Shown in pieces: positions 53,675 to 63,719 of a DNA stretch of 64,000 bases. Every line of letters starts with the position of its first letter. The stretch's first letter is position 1. Origin of the DNA: CAITWD01 sp963842065 (GTDB lineage Bacteria > Actinomycetota > Thermoleophilia > Miltoncostaeales > Miltoncostaeaceae). The notes beneath the pieces were generated by a model that was given only the letters and a program-made list of their open reading frames with translations, ran no database searches and had not been told where the DNA came from. The translations under genes were made by a program, and so were the position numbers. Location: contig CAWJEW010000009.1 of NCBI GenBank assembly GCA_963842065.1, forward strand, positions 247,329 to 311,328. Direction: 5' to 3'.

Positions 53675-53986
53675 TCAGGGACTCGGGGTGATGGCTCCCT
53701 GCAGCGCCGCCAGGGCGCGCGCGAACATCAGGCCCATCGCGTCGGCCGCGTCGTCCGGCGTGGCGCGCGGCTCGAGGGTGCGCATCCCGGCCGCCGCCAG
53801 GTCGACCGCGCGGCTTACGATCTGCCAGCGGTCGACGGGCGCGACCTGCCCCCCGCCTTCGGCCTGGAGCTCGTCGAAGGCCTCCTTCTGGGCTCGCATG
53901 AGCTCCTTGAGCCGCTCTTTGAATTCCTCGGCCGCACCCTCGCCAAACGCGAAGTTAAACGGTCCGAAATCGTCGTCGTCGTTCAT
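53675..53986 (-). CDS. Hypothetical acidic protein (103 aa)
   Basis: Not recognised. Starts with NDDDDFGPFNF, then a long helix (AAEEFKERLKELMRAQKEAF) and a second helical part ending in GLMFARALAALQGA. AGGGGG lies upstream of the ATG. It follows glpX by 8 bp, so it is probably co-transcribed. Confidence 0.65.
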   Translation of the reverse strand: MNDDDDFGPFNFAFGEGAAEEFKERLKELMRAQKEAFDELQAEGGGQVAPVDRWQIVSRAVDLAAAGMRTLEPRATPDDAADAMGLMFARALAALQGAITPSP

Positions 53987-53994
53987 GACGCCCC

Positions 53995-54981
53995 CTAGAG
54001 GCGAATCTCCCGGATGATCGTCCGGCTGAACAGGTGGACGGTGTCGATGAACTGCACGGTGTTGCTGATGAGGTCCATCACGATGGAGTGCGTTCGCGCA
54101 CCGTCTGTGAAATAGCGTACGCCCTGCAACAGGTTGCCATCGGTAACTCCGGTTGCGATGACGTAGTACGGCTTGGGTGCCAGTTGCGGGATCCCGAAGG
54201 TCGTGTCGAGGTCGGTGATACCAAAGTCGGCCAGCTTGGCCGACTCCTCGTCGGTTCGCGGCCACATCTTGGCCTGGATCTCACCGCCAAGACACTCGAG
54301 CGCGGCGGCGGTGATCACGCCTTCGGTCGAGCCGCCGATACCGACGTACAGATGGTCACCGGTCCCGCGCACGCCCACCGACATGCTGGCGGTGATGTCG
54401 CCATCGGGGATCAGGCGGATCCGTGCGCCCGGCCGCCGCGGATCTCGTCGATGAGCTTCTCGTGCCGCGGCCGGTCGAGCACGACGACCGTCAGGTCACG
54501 GATGCGGCGCTGGTAGCACCGGGCGATCACGTCAAGGGTCTCGGCCATTGGCGCGTCGATGTCGATGCGACCCTTGGCGCTCGGGCCGACGCAGATCTTG
54601 CGCATGTACATGTCCGGCGCGGACATGATGCCGCCGGGCGCCCCGACGACGCAGATCGAAATCGCGCCGGCGTCGCCCCGGGCGACCAGGTCGGTGCCCT
54701 CGAGGGGGTCCACCGCAATCTCGCACGCCATTCCGCCCGTGCCCGAGCGCCTCACCGACGTACAGCTCCGGGGCCTCGTCCTTCTGACCTTCCCCGATGA
54801 CCACGGTCCCGCTGATGGCGAGCTTCCCGAACTCCTCGCGCATGGCGTCGACGGCAGCGGCGTCGGCGGCGTGGTTGTCGCCGCGTCCCAGCCAGCGTGC
54901 CGACGCGAGCGCGGCCTGCTCGGTGACCTTGAGGAAATCGACTGCCGGGACCACGCGTTCGTCGGCGGGTGTCGTCGTCAT
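53995..54981 (-). CDS. glpX: Fructose-1,6-bisphosphatase class II (two frameshifts)
   Basis: About 328 residues in three frames: VDFLKVTEQAALASARWLGR and VIGEGQKDEAPELYVGE; then DPLEGTDLVARGDAGAISIC and MRKICVGPSAKGRI; then RIRLIPDGDITASMSVGVRG and GIGGSTEGVITAAALECLGG. The joins are an extra G at 54742-54744 and a missing G at 54428-54430. GlpX makes fructose 6-phosphate in gluconeogenesis. All metal/substrate motifs are intact across the joins, so sequence error is likely. Confidence 0.9.
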
Positions 54982-54988
54982 CGTGTGC

Positions 54989-55645
54989 TCAGCCTCCCAG
55001 CCGGGCGCGACGGGCCGCGGCGTCCGCGTTGAATTTGTCTAGTCCGATGTTCGTCAGCGGGTGCTCCAGCATCTGGCGAAACACCTTCGGTGGAATGGTC
55101 GCGATATCGGCACCCATCTTCGCAGCCTCAACGACGTGAATGGGTGACCGGATCGACGCGGCGAGGACTTCGACTTCGGAATCGAACCCCCACAGCGCCT
55201 CCACCACCTCGCGCAGGGCCTCGATCCCGTTGTTGCCGATATCGTCATACCGGCCGACAAACGGCGAGACGTACCGCGCTCCGGCCGACGCGGCCAGCAG
55301 CGCCTGGGGGGCCGTGAAGCACAGGGTCATGTTGACCGAGATGCCGTCGGCCGCCAGCACCGAGGTCGCCCGGAATCCTTCCGCGCTGGTCGGGATCTTG
55401 ACCACGATGTTCGGGTGGATCGCGGCGAGGCGCTGGCCCTCGGCGATCATCTCGTCGCGATCGTCGACGACGACCTCGGCAGAGATCGGACCGTCGACGA
55501 GATCGGAGATCTTGCGGTAGATACCGACCTCGTCACCCTCGACCTGGTTGAGCAGGCTCGGGTTCGTCGTGACCCCCTTCAGGACGCCCCAGGACGCCAG
55601 GGTCTCGATCTCGGTCAGGTCCGCGGTGTCGACAAAGAGTTTCAC
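54989..55645 (-). CDS. tal: Transaldolase / fructose-6-phosphate aldolase-like
   Basis: 218-residue short transaldolase (TalC/MipB-like). KLFVDTADLTEIETLASWGV, GVTTNPSLL, NIVVKIPTSAEGFRAT (Schiff-base Lys), NMTLCFTAPQALLAASAGAR and SPFVGRYDDIG are conserved. It transfers dihydroxyacetone units in the pentose phosphate pathway. The GTG at 55645 is family-consistent. It precedes glpX by 7 bp, pairing two fructose-6-phosphate enzymes. A 177-bp gap upstream probably carries its promoter. Confidence 0.92.
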   Translation of the reverse strand: MKLFVDTADLTEIETLASWGVLKGVTTNPSLLNQVEGDEVGIYRKISDLVDGPISAEVVVDDRDEMIAEGQRLAAIHPNIVVKIPTSAEGFRATSVLAADGISVNMTLCFTAPQALLAASAGARYVSPFVGRYDDIGNNGIEALREVVEALWGFDSEVEVLAASIRSPIHVVEAAKMGADIATIPPKVFRQMLEHPLTNIGLDKFNADAAARRARLGG

Positions 55646-55822
55646 GGCACGTCCTTCGCTTGTCGTTGGCGGTTGCGGGAGGTCACGGTCTGGAGCCCAT
55701 GCGACCCACGGGTGCACGGGCTCTCGCCGTCATGCCCAAGGTCATGCGATCGCCGGGTGCCACGCCGGCCGGGACGGGCCGACAACATGCACCCCGCAGG
55801 TCCGGTGTCCGCGCCCGTGATG

Positions 55823-56718
55823 CTACTTGATCACCTCGTGCCAGCGCTCCGGCGTGCCGGCGATCAGGGCCTCGGTCGTGGTGAGCACGTCGCGCAGGAA
55901 CCCGACGTCGTGGACCCGGAAGATGCTCGCCCCGCGCAGCCGGCACCAGGCGACCCCGGCGGCGGTCGGCGCCAGCCGGTCCGCCGCGTCACGGCCGGTC
56001 ACGGCGCCGAGCACCTTCTTGTTCGAGATCGGCACGAACATCGGGCGGCCAAGCACCCGCAGCTCGTGTAGGCGGTGAAGCAGCTCGAGGTCCTGCTGTG
56101 GGGACTTGCCGAGCCCGACGCCAGGGTCGATGACGATCCGATCCGACCGGATGCCCGCCAGCTCCGCCGTGGCACGCGCATCGCTGCCCAGCCGATCACT
56201 GCCTCGACGACGTCGACGTCGGGAAAGCTGCGCGGCCGGATCTTGGGCGTCCCGAAGAAGTGGGTCATCACCACGCCGACCTCGCCGGCCGCTGCCACCC
56301 GCAACATCGCCGGGTCGCGCAGGCCGGTCGGGTCGTTGAGGATCGACGCCCCGACGGCGATCGCTGCCTCGGCGACTGCGGGCTTGAACGTATCGATGGC
56401 AACCGGCACCTCTATCGTGCCGACCAGTTCGCGGATCACCGGAACGACGCGTGCGATCTCTTCGCCGACCTCGGTGCGGGCCGAGAAGCGCAGGGACTCG
56501 CCGCCGACCTCGATGACGCTCGCCCCCTGCTCGGCGAGGGCGACGCCGTGCGCCACCGACGCCGCGGTGCCGAAATGCCGGCCCTCGTCGCTGAATGAGT
56601 CCGGGGTCGCGTTGACGATCCCGATCAGGTGGCCGCGCGCGCAGTCCAACGCACCTGAGCCGTGGCGCCAGATGCGGGCGCCCGGTGCGAGATCGCGCCA
56701 AGGGGTCAACCAGCACAA
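55823..56718 (-). CDS. folP: Dihydropteroate synthase (frameshifted)
   Basis: About 298 residues. First frame: LIGIVNATPDSFSDEGRHFG, GASVIEVGGESLRF, VPVAIDTFKPAVAEAA and ILNDPTGLRDPAM. After a missing G at 56187-56189 the protein continues ELAGIRSDRIVIDPGVGLGK, PMFVPISNKKVLGAVTGRDA and IFRVHDVGFLRDVL. DHPS joins p-aminobenzoate to pterin in folate synthesis. SNKK replaces the usual SRK. The start is uncertain: TTG 56718 in this frame, or TTG 56734, which overlaps the thrB stop but is out of frame. Confidence 0.87.
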
Positions 56719-56730
56719 GCGCCGGAGTGC

Positions 56731-57661
56731 TCAACCGATCGATCGCTCCAGGCGCGGCGCATCGCCCGGGGTGGCCCAGCGGGCCCGGACGCCGGTCTGT
56801 GCGATGCGCATCGGGACAAGCTGGGTCGCGGACCCCGCGGCCGCCAGGGCGTCGGTCGCGGCGGCCTCGAGGTCGTCGAAGCTCTCCTCGCGGCACCACA
56901 GCAGCGTCGTGGGCCCCGACCCCGAGATCGTGACGCCGAGGCAGCCGTGGGTCCCAACGAGCGCGCGCATCTGGTCGAGACCGGGCACCATGGTGCCGCG
57001 GTACGGCTCGTGCAGGCGGTCGTCGAGAATCGCCGGAAGGTCTTCGAGATGCCCCAGGTTCAGCGCGAGCACGAGCCGGATCCCGTTCGCGAGCGTCGTG
57101 ACGGCATCACGGATCGGGATCGCGCCGGGCAGGGCCGCCCGCGCCTCATGGGTCGAGACCGTCTCCAGCGGGATCGCCGCCAGGAACGCAAGCGCGCGCG
57201 GGACCTCGAGCCGGATGGTGGAATGCTCGACTCCGACGGCGATGATGCCACCGGTCAGGCAGGCCGCGGCATTGTCGGCATGCCCCTCCAGGCGCGTCGC
57301 ACGTTCCAGGATCTCGGACGGACTCCAACGCAGGCCCCCGATGGCGTTGGCGGCGATCAGGCCCGCACATACCGAGGCGGCCGACGACCCGAGCCCCCGG
57401 CCCAGCGGGATCCGGTTGCGGCACTCGATCTCGAGCCCGTCGAGCGAGTCGAGCCCCTCGGCGAGTGACCGGCAGATCAGGTTGGACTCGTCCTCGGGGA
57501 GTTCACCCGCGCCCTCGCCGATCACGCGCACCGACAAGCGGCCCGGGACGGCGGGTGATCACGACGGCGTTGGTGAAGTCCAGCGCAGCAGCCAGCACAT
57601 CGAAGCCCGGTCCGAGATTCGCCGACGTCGCCGGAGCGGTGACGATCAGCGACTCAGCCAT
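56731..57661 (-). CDS. thrB: Homoserine kinase (frameshifted)
   Basis: About 309 residues, GHMP kinase family. First frame: APATSANLGPGFDVLAAALD; after an extra G at 57542-57544 the rest continues in ORNATE-free order as LSVRVIGEGAGELPEDESNL, the ATP loop RIPLGRGLGSSAASVCAGLI, and the C-terminal GVTISGSGPTTLLWC. It phosphorylates homoserine for ThrC. The ATG at 57661 overlaps the thrC stop by 8 bp. Confidence 0.92.
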
Positions 57662-58708
57662 CGAACACCGCCCGCTCCAGGTCGTCACGGGTCGACGGGA
57701 TACGCAGCACCGGCGGGGCATCGGCGACCGCCGTGTCGGGTCCTTCAGCCCGTGCCCGGTCAGGATACACACGACGGTTTGACCGGCATGGAATTCCCCG
57801 GCCTCGGCGCGCATCAGGAAGCCGGCCAGCGACGCCGCCGAGGCGGGCTCGCAGAAGATGCCCTCGGTCCGGGCGACACGGCGGTACGCCTCGAGGATCT
57901 GCGCATCGGTCACCGCAGCGATCGCCCCGGACGACGCGGCGATGGCCGCGAGGGCCTGCGGGCCGCTCGCCGGGTTGCCGATGCGAATGGCGGTCGCGAT
58001 GGTCTCCGGGTGCTCGACGGAATGCCCGAGCACGAGGGGCGCGGCGCCGGCGGCCTGAAAACCCATCATCCGGGGAAGCCCGGCGACGTAGCCCGCGCCA
58101 TGGTAGGCCTGGAAGCCGGCCCAATAAGCGGTGATGTTGCCCGCGTTGCCCACCGGGATGCACAGCACGTCCGGTGCCTGGCCGAGGTCATCGCAGATCT
58201 CGAAGGCCCCGGTCATCTGGCCCGCGATCCGGAAGGGGTTCACGGAATTGACCAGCTCGATCTCGGTCGTCTCGGCGAGTTCGCGAACCACGGTGAGGGC
58301 TTGGTCGAAGTTTCCGGTGATCGAGATGACCCGCGCGCCGTGGGCGATCGCCTGCGCAAGCTTCCCCGAGGCAATCTTGCCCTCGGGAATGACGACCGCC
58401 GCCCGGATGCCGGCGCGGGCGGCATAGGCGGCCGCCGAGGCCGACGTGTTGCCCGTGCTCGCGCAGATGACCGCTTGGGCGCCGCGCTCGACCGCCTTGC
58501 TGACGGCCATGGTCATGCCGCGATCCTTGAAGCTACCGGTCGGGTTCATGCCCTCGAACTTCGCGAAAACCTGCACGCCGTAGCGCCCGCCGATGCGCGC
58601 GAGCGGCACCAGCGGCGTGCCGCCTTCGCCGAGGCTCACGATCGGGGTGGTGTCGGAGACCGGCAGGAGCGCCCGGTAGCGCGTGATGAGCGCGGGAGGC
58701 AGGCTCAC
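57654..58708 (-). CDS. thrC: Threonine synthase (frameshifted near the C-terminus)
   Basis: About 351-residue PLP enzyme. GMNPTGSFKDRGMTMAVSKA holds the PLP lysine; VICASTGNTSASAAAYAARA, VPVGNAGNITAYWAGFQAY-like IPVGNAGN and CEPASAASLAGFL are conserved. A missing C at 57738-57740 shifts the last 25 residues, which read DTAVADAPPVLRIP in the other frame to the stop at 57654. The GTG at 58708 overlaps the hom stop (GTGA). Confidence 0.93.
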
Positions 58709-60006
58709 GCGGCATCCTCGGCCAAGAGGCGCAGCAGCACCGGTTCGCCGCGCACCTCGGCCATGTCGCGCATCGCGCGCACGGCGGCATTCATCCGCGC
58801 TTCCGATCCCACGTGGGTCACGAGCACCAGCCGCGCTCCGTCTCCCTCGCCGCGCTGGATAACGCTGCTGATCGACAGCCCCGCGTTCGCGAAGACCGTG
58901 GCGATCTGGGCGAGCACGCCCGGGCGATCGGCCACCTTGAGTCGCACGTAGAACGCCGACTCGGTCTGGTCCGGACCCAGCAGGGGCCGGCCCGCATCGA
59001 CCAGCGCATTCTGCAGGAAGCTGCCCTTGGCCGTGCCAAGGATCGAGAGCACGTCGGCAAGGATCGCGGACGCGGTCTCCGTGCCGCCGGCACCGGGCCC
59101 GACGAGCATGATCTGGCGTACGGTGCCGGATTCCAGCAGCACCGCGTTGTCCGGAGCCCATGACCGCCGCGAGCCGGTGCCGCTCCGGCACCAGCGCCGG
59201 GTGCACGCGCACGCTGATCCCGCCGTCGGCGAGCCGAGCGACGCCGAGCAGCTTGACCACGAAGCCGAGGTCTCGGGCGAGCTCGAGGTCTTCGGCATGC
59301 ACGCCGTCGATGCCCTCGTAGGGCACGTCGTCGAACTGCACGTTGGTGTGGAAGGCGATTGAGGCCAGAATCGCCATCTTGGCGGCCGCGTCAGCGCCAC
59401 CGACGTCCTCGGTCGGGTCCTCCTCCGCGTAGCCGAGATCCTGGGCCTGTGCGAGCGCCTGGGCATAGCTGAGGCCCCGACGCGCCATTTCGGTGAGGAT
59501 GTAGTTGGTCGTCCCGTTGACGATGCCGGTCACCGCGGAGATCTCCGCCGCGAGCATCGACTCGCGCAGCACCTTGATCACCGGGATGGCGGCGCAAGCC
59601 GACGCCTCGAACCGCAGCTCGGTGCCGGAACTCTCGGCGAGCGTCAGCAGCTCGGCGCCCTGGCGCGAGAGCAATTGCTTGTTGGCCGTGACGACGGGCG
59701 TGCCCGGCCTGCAGGGCCTGGCGAAGGTAGGTCGCGGTCGGCTCGATGCCGCCCATCACCTCGACGATCACGTCGACCCCGGGATCCGAGAGCACGTCCT
59801 GGGGGTCGGTCGTCGAGCTGCGCCGACGCGATGCCCGGTCGAGCGCGCATCGCGTCGCGAATCAGGATCGGACCGATCTCAAGGCGACGTCCCGAGGCCC
59901 GGGCGATGGTCTCCCCCTGACCGGCGATCATCCGCACAAACGCCTGTCCCACGGTGCCGCACCCGAGCAGGCCGATGCGCACCGGCCGATCCGATGAACT
60001 CGTCAA
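58705..60006 (-). CDS. hom: Homoserine dehydrogenase (three frameshifts)
   Basis: About 432 residues. IGLLGCGTVGQAFVRMI (NAD loop); VDVIVEVMGGIEPTATYLRQ; GTPVVTANKQLLSRQGAELL; GIVNGTTNYILTEM; EEDPTEDVGGADAAAKMAIL; and a C-terminal ACT domain (VADRPGVLAQIATVFANAGL) for threonine feedback. Extra single bases at 59801-59805, 59703-59705 and 59157-59159, each in a G/C run, must be removed. TTG start at 60006, 11 bp after lysA. Confidence 0.9.
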
Positions 60007-60017
60007 TGGCGGAGACG

Positions 60018-61319
60018 TTAGGCAAGGTCACGTCTGAGGATATCGGCGTATGTCTCGCGCCGTGTGACAAGGCGCGCGCGACCGTCGAACGCGAACACCA
60101 CTGCCGGTCGCGGCTGGCCGTTGTAGTTGGACGCCATCGAGACCCCGTACGCACCCGTTGCCGGCAGGCAGATGACGTCGCCGACCGCCAACGCGGGCAG
60201 CCGTGCTTCGGCGACCAGGACGTCGCCGCTCTCGCAGTGCTTGCCCACGATGCGATAGGACCGATCGGCCGCGACCGCGGCGCGGTCGGCCACGACCGGC
60301 TCGTAGACGGCCCCGTAGAGCATCGGCCGCAACAGATCGCTCATCCCCCCGTCGACCGACACGTACGTCCGGACTCCAGGGATCGGCTTGATGCCGCCGA
60401 CACGGTAGAGCGTGACCCCCGCCCTGCCCACCACCGCCCGCCCGGGCTCGCACAGCAGCCGCGGGATCGTGAGGCCGCGCGCGCCGAACGCCGCGCGTAC
60501 GGCCGCGGCCTGGGCGGCGGCGAAATCAACGATCGCCGGCGGATCGTGTTCCTGCACGTAGGCGACCCCCAGCCCGCCACCGAGATCCACCGCCACGACG
60601 TCCTCGGCGCCGACCTCAGCGGCAAAGTCGGCGAGCACCTGCGCGGTCGGTCCGAACACCGACAGATCGAACAGCTGCGAGCCCAGATGCGCGTGCAGGC
60701 CGACGAGCTGCAGGTGCGCCGAGGCGCGAATCGCCGCCACACCGCGCTGCGCATCGCCGGCGAGCGAAAACCCGAATTTCGAATCGACTTGGCCGGTAGC
60801 GATCGCCGCGTGGGTTGCCGGGTCGATGCCCGGCGTGACGCGCACCATGACCCGCTGCACAACCCCACGAGCCGCTGCAGCCCGCTCGATCTGGGCAATC
60901 TCGTCGAAGCCGTCGATAATGACGGTCCCGACGCCCGCGTCGAGGGCATCCTCGACTTCATGCGGGGTCTTGTTGTTGCCGTGCAGGTAGATGCGCTCTG
61001 GCGCAAACCCCGCCACCAGCGCGGCGTGCAGTTCGCCGCCCGAGGCGACGTCGACCGACAGACCCTCCTCGCGCAACAGACGCAGGACGGCGAGCCCGAA
61101 ATAGGCCTTGCTGGCGTAGATGACCTCGGCATCAAGCCCCGTCGCGGCGTAGGCGCGCACGAACTCCCGGGCAGTCTGGCGAAGGTGCTGCTCGTCGTAG
61201 ACGACCAGCGGGGTCCCGAACTCGTCCGCGAGCGCGACAAGATCGCATCCGCCGATGGACAGATGGCCGTCGGCGGTGACTGACGCCGTGGAAGGCAGGA
61301 CCTGGTTTGCGGCCATCAT
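60018..61319 (-). CDS. lysA: Diaminopimelate decarboxylase
   Basis: 433-residue fold-III PLP enzyme converting meso-DAP to lysine. EVIYASKAYFGLAVLRLL holds the PLP lysine; VDVASGGELHAALVAGF, GLHAHLGSQLFDLSVF, DLGGGLGVAYVQEHDPPAI, CEPGRAVVGRAG and GKHCESGDVL are conserved. It heads the lysA-hom-thrC-thrB-folP operon and complements the DAP-type MurE. Intact here, unlike its operon partners. ATG 61319 follows an ATG codon pair. Confidence 0.96.
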   Translation of the reverse strand: MMAANQVLPSTASVTADGHLSIGGCDLVALADEFGTPLVVYDEQHLRQTAREFVRAYAATGLDAEVIYASKAYFGLAVLRLLREEGLSVDVASGGELHAALVAGFAPERIYLHGNNKTPHEVEDALDAGVGTVIIDGFDEIAQIERAAAARGVVQRVMVRVTPGIDPATHAAIATGQVDSKFGFSLAGDAQRGVAAIRASAHLQLVGLHAHLGSQLFDLSVFGPTAQVLADFAAEVGAEDVVAVDLGGGLGVAYVQEHDPPAIVDFAAAQAAAVRAAFGARGLTIPRLLCEPGRAVVGRAGVTLYRVGGIKPIPGVRTYVSVDGGMSDLLRPMLYGAVYEPVVADRAAVAADRSYRIVGKHCESGDVLVAEARLPALAVGDVICLPATGAYGVSMASNYNGQPRPAVVFAFDGRARLVTRRETYADILRRDLA

Positions 61320-61342
61320 CAGAACGCATCGGAAGGTACCAG

Positions 61343-62017
61343 ATGCCCGGCTATGCTCGTGATAGCCGCATGCACACTCTGATCGATTTCCCAAGCGCCG
61401 ACGGCACCCGGCTCACCGCCCGGTACTGGCCCGCAGCGCCCCCCTCGCCAGGCATCGTGATCGTCCACGGCCTGGGCAGCCGCAAGGAAAACCACGCCGA
61501 CTTCGCGGCCGTGTGCCACGAGTCCGGCATGGCCGCGCTCGCGCTCGACGTCCGCGGTCACGGCGCATCGGGCGGCGAACTCGGGCCCGGCGCCGTCGAC
61601 GATGTGCTCACGGCGATCGAGGTCCTGCGCGAACATGGCCACGCACGCATCGGGCTGCGCGGGTCGTCCTTCGGCGGATTCCTGGTGCTCGCCGCGGGGG
61701 CCCGCAGCCCGCGCGTCGGCTGCGTTGTCGCGATCTGTCCCGCGCGCCCGGAGGCGCTCGCGCACCGGCTCGGCGCGGAATGGCCGATGGACTTCCCGCT
61801 GACCGAGGCGGTCGCTCACGACGACGGGATCGCACGCGGGTACTGGCATGCGACCGGCGACGAGCGCGTGCCCTGGGGCGCGACGTTCGCGCTGGCCCAG
61901 GCCACGCCACAGCCGCGGCACCTTCGCATCGTCCTGGGCGGCACCCACTCCAGCCTGCAGCACGACGCCGTGATCCAGTCCGAGACCAGGGATTTCCTGT
62001 TGCAGCACCTGACATGA
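61343..62017 (+). CDS. Alpha/beta hydrolase
   Basis: 224 residues from ATG 61343, which has GGAAGG at 61331-61336; ATG 61370 is an alternative. IVIVHGLGSRKENHADFAAV, ALDVRGHGASGG, the nucleophile elbow GLRGSSFGGFLVLAAG and a late GGTHSSLQHD histidine form a serine-hydrolase triad. Substrate unknown. Divergent from lysA; its stop overlaps the next start (ATGA). Confidence 0.83.
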   Translation: MPGYARDSRMHTLIDFPSADGTRLTARYWPAAPPSPGIVIVHGLGSRKENHADFAAVCHESGMAALALDVRGHGASGGELGPGAVDDVLTAIEVLREHGHARIGLRGSSFGGFLVLAAGARSPRVGCVVAICPARPEALAHRLGAEWPMDFPLTEAVAHDDGIARGYWHATGDERVPWGATFALAQATPQPRHLRIVLGGTHSSLQHDAVIQSETRDFLLQHLT

Positions 62018-62694
62018 CCCAGCCGCTCGCCGCCCTCAACGCGGAGGTCGCCGCGTGCCGGCTGTGCCCGCGCCTGGTGGACTGGCGCGAGCGGGTCGCC
62101 CGCGCGCCGCGGCGGGCGTTCGCCGACGAGGACTACTGGGGACGCGCCGTACCGAGCTTTGGCAGCGAGCCTTCCCCGATCCTGATCGTCGGTCTCGCCC
62201 CTGCCGCACACGGCGCCAATCGCACGGGGCGCATGTTCACCGGCGACCGCAGCGCCGATGTGCTCGTCGCGGCGCTCTACCGCGCCGGTCTGGCCACCCA
62301 ACCGGAATCCAGCGCCCGCGATGACGGGCTCGCCCTCCTCGGCTGCCGCATGACAGCCATCGTGCACTGCGCCCCGCCAGACAACCGACCGACGCCCCAG
62401 GAGCGCCAGCGCTGCCGCCCGTATCTCGAGCGCGAGATCGCCCTGCTCGACCCGAGGGTTATCGTGGCCCTCGGCGCCGTGGCGTGGGACGGTGCCATCG
62501 CGGCGTTGCGCGCCATCGGTCCGGTGCCCCGCCCGAAGCCGCGCTTCGGCCACGGGGCCGAATCGCGCATCGGCGCGCGCTGGATGATCGGCGCGTATCA
62601 CCCCTCCCAGCAGAACACGTTCACGGGGCGCCTGACCCCGGCGATGCTCGACGAAGTGCTCGCACTCGCGATTGCGCGTGCGGGCGCCAACTAG
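62014..62694 (+). CDS. Uracil-DNA glycosylase, family 5 (UDGb)
   Basis: 226-residue glycosylase removing uracil and related lesions. The active-site block GLAPAAHGANRTGRMFTGD (residues 60-78) is the family 5 signature, lacking the Asp/Asn of family 1. HPSQQNTFTGRLTP is the DNA-intercalating motif. Cysteines C16 and C19 (CRLCPR) and two later ones fit the [4Fe-4S] site. Its stop forms a CTAG shared with the convergent M23-like gene. Confidence 0.92.
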   Translation: MTQPLAALNAEVAACRLCPRLVDWRERVARAPRRAFADEDYWGRAVPSFGSEPSPILIVGLAPAAHGANRTGRMFTGDRSADVLVAALYRAGLATQPESSARDDGLALLGCRMTAIVHCAPPDNRPTPQERQRCRPYLEREIALLDPRVIVALGAVAWDGAIAALRAIGPVPRPKPRFGHGAESRIGARWMIGAYHPSQQNTFTGRLTPAMLDEVLALAIARAGAN

Positions 62695-63566
62695 GCCTTG
62701 GTCACCGTCTGCTCGAGCAGGTTCAGGTCCGGGAAGGGGTCGATCGCCGCCCCGCCACCCGGGTGCACCTCAAGGTAGAGGTACGGCGCGCCGCTGGCGG
62801 CGTCGCCGGAGTTCCCGACCGTGCCGAGCACCTGACCTGTGCTGAGTTGCGTCCCGGGAACGATGCCGGCCGCGATGCCGTTCAGGTGCGCGTAGTAGTA
62901 CTGGGTCCCGGTCACATCCTGAAGCCAGATCCAGATCCCGCCAAGGCCGGTCGCGGTGCGGGTCATGCTGATGACCTCGGCGTTGCACACCGCCACGACG
63001 GGCGTGCCGAGCCCCGCCGGCAGATCCGCGCCTTGGATCGGGCCCTCGGCGCCCGGCTTGCCGAACACGTCCGAGTAGGGATACAGCGCCGTCGAGTATG
63101 GGGTCGCCGTGGTGCCGACGATCGGGAACGTGCGCAGGTACTTGGTGCGCGGCACCGAGACCGACCCGACGGTCGTGGCTGCGGATGCCGTGGAGACCTT
63201 CACTGTCAGGCCGACCTTGCGCAGGAACGTGACCCCGGCGATGCCGTTGACGGCTTCATGGTAGCTGCGCTCGAGCACCGTCACGGCGTGCTGGGTCACC
63301 GCGCCGAAATCGCCGTCGGCGACTACGGCGGTCTGATGGTGCACGCGGAGCTTGAGCTGCAGCTTGCGCACCGCGGTCCCGAAGTCGCCGCGCCGCAGGT
63401 ACTCTCGCGCTTGCGGCAGGACAATGACCCACGCCGAGGGACTGGTCGCCGGCTTTGTCGGTGCTGGCGCGGCCACGGACGCCGCGGCAACAGCGGGCGC
63501 GAGGCCGGCCAGCGCGGACACGACGAGGGCCGCCCCGACCCGCCGGGGTCCAACAATCGACGGCAA
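62691..63566 (-). CDS. Secreted LytM/M23-like protein with degenerate active site
   Basis: 291 residues. Signal-peptide-like start (VGAALVVSALAGLAPAVAAA), a peptidoglycan-binding-like helical repeat (LRRGDFGTAVRKLQLKL, DGDFGAVTQHAVTVLE) and a C-terminal LytM/M23 fold (GTPVVAVCNAEVISM, YYYAHLNGIAAG, GQVLGTVGNSGDA). The HxxxD zinc motif is replaced by PIQGAD, and the usual HLHFE is YLYLE, so zinc binding is probably lost. Such proteins act as non-catalytic activators of wall hydrolases. TTG start is uncertain; no ribosome site is clear. Confidence 0.83.
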   Translation of the reverse strand: MPSIVGPRRVGAALVVSALAGLAPAVAAASVAAPAPTKPATSPSAWVIVLPQAREYLRRGDFGTAVRKLQLKLRVHHQTAVVADGDFGAVTQHAVTVLERSYHEAVNGIAGVTFLRKVGLTVKVSTASAATTVGSVSVPRTKYLRTFPIVGTTATPYSTALYPYSDVFGKPGAEGPIQGADLPAGLGTPVVAVCNAEVISMTRTATGLGGIWIWLQDVTGTQYYYAHLNGIAAGIVPGTQLSTGQVLGTVGNSGDAASGAPYLYLEVHPGGGAAIDPFPDLNLLEQTVTKA

Positions 63567-63719
63567 ACGAGTGCATCGGGCGCGTCGAATAGTCCTGGCT
63601 CCTTGGTCGCCCTGCGCAGCCCTTCCGCGCCGGGTGTTCGGGAGTCGCCGCGTCGGTGCTGCGGCAACAGGCGGCGCCGCGCCACGCGCACGGCACTGAG
63701 GGCTACCCTACGCACGGAC

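Noticed and set aside
63567..63719. Possible c-di-AMP (ydaO-type) riboswitch before the M23-like gene
   Set aside because: Such riboswitches often precede wall hydrolase genes, but the conserved sequence blocks could not be matched with confidence.
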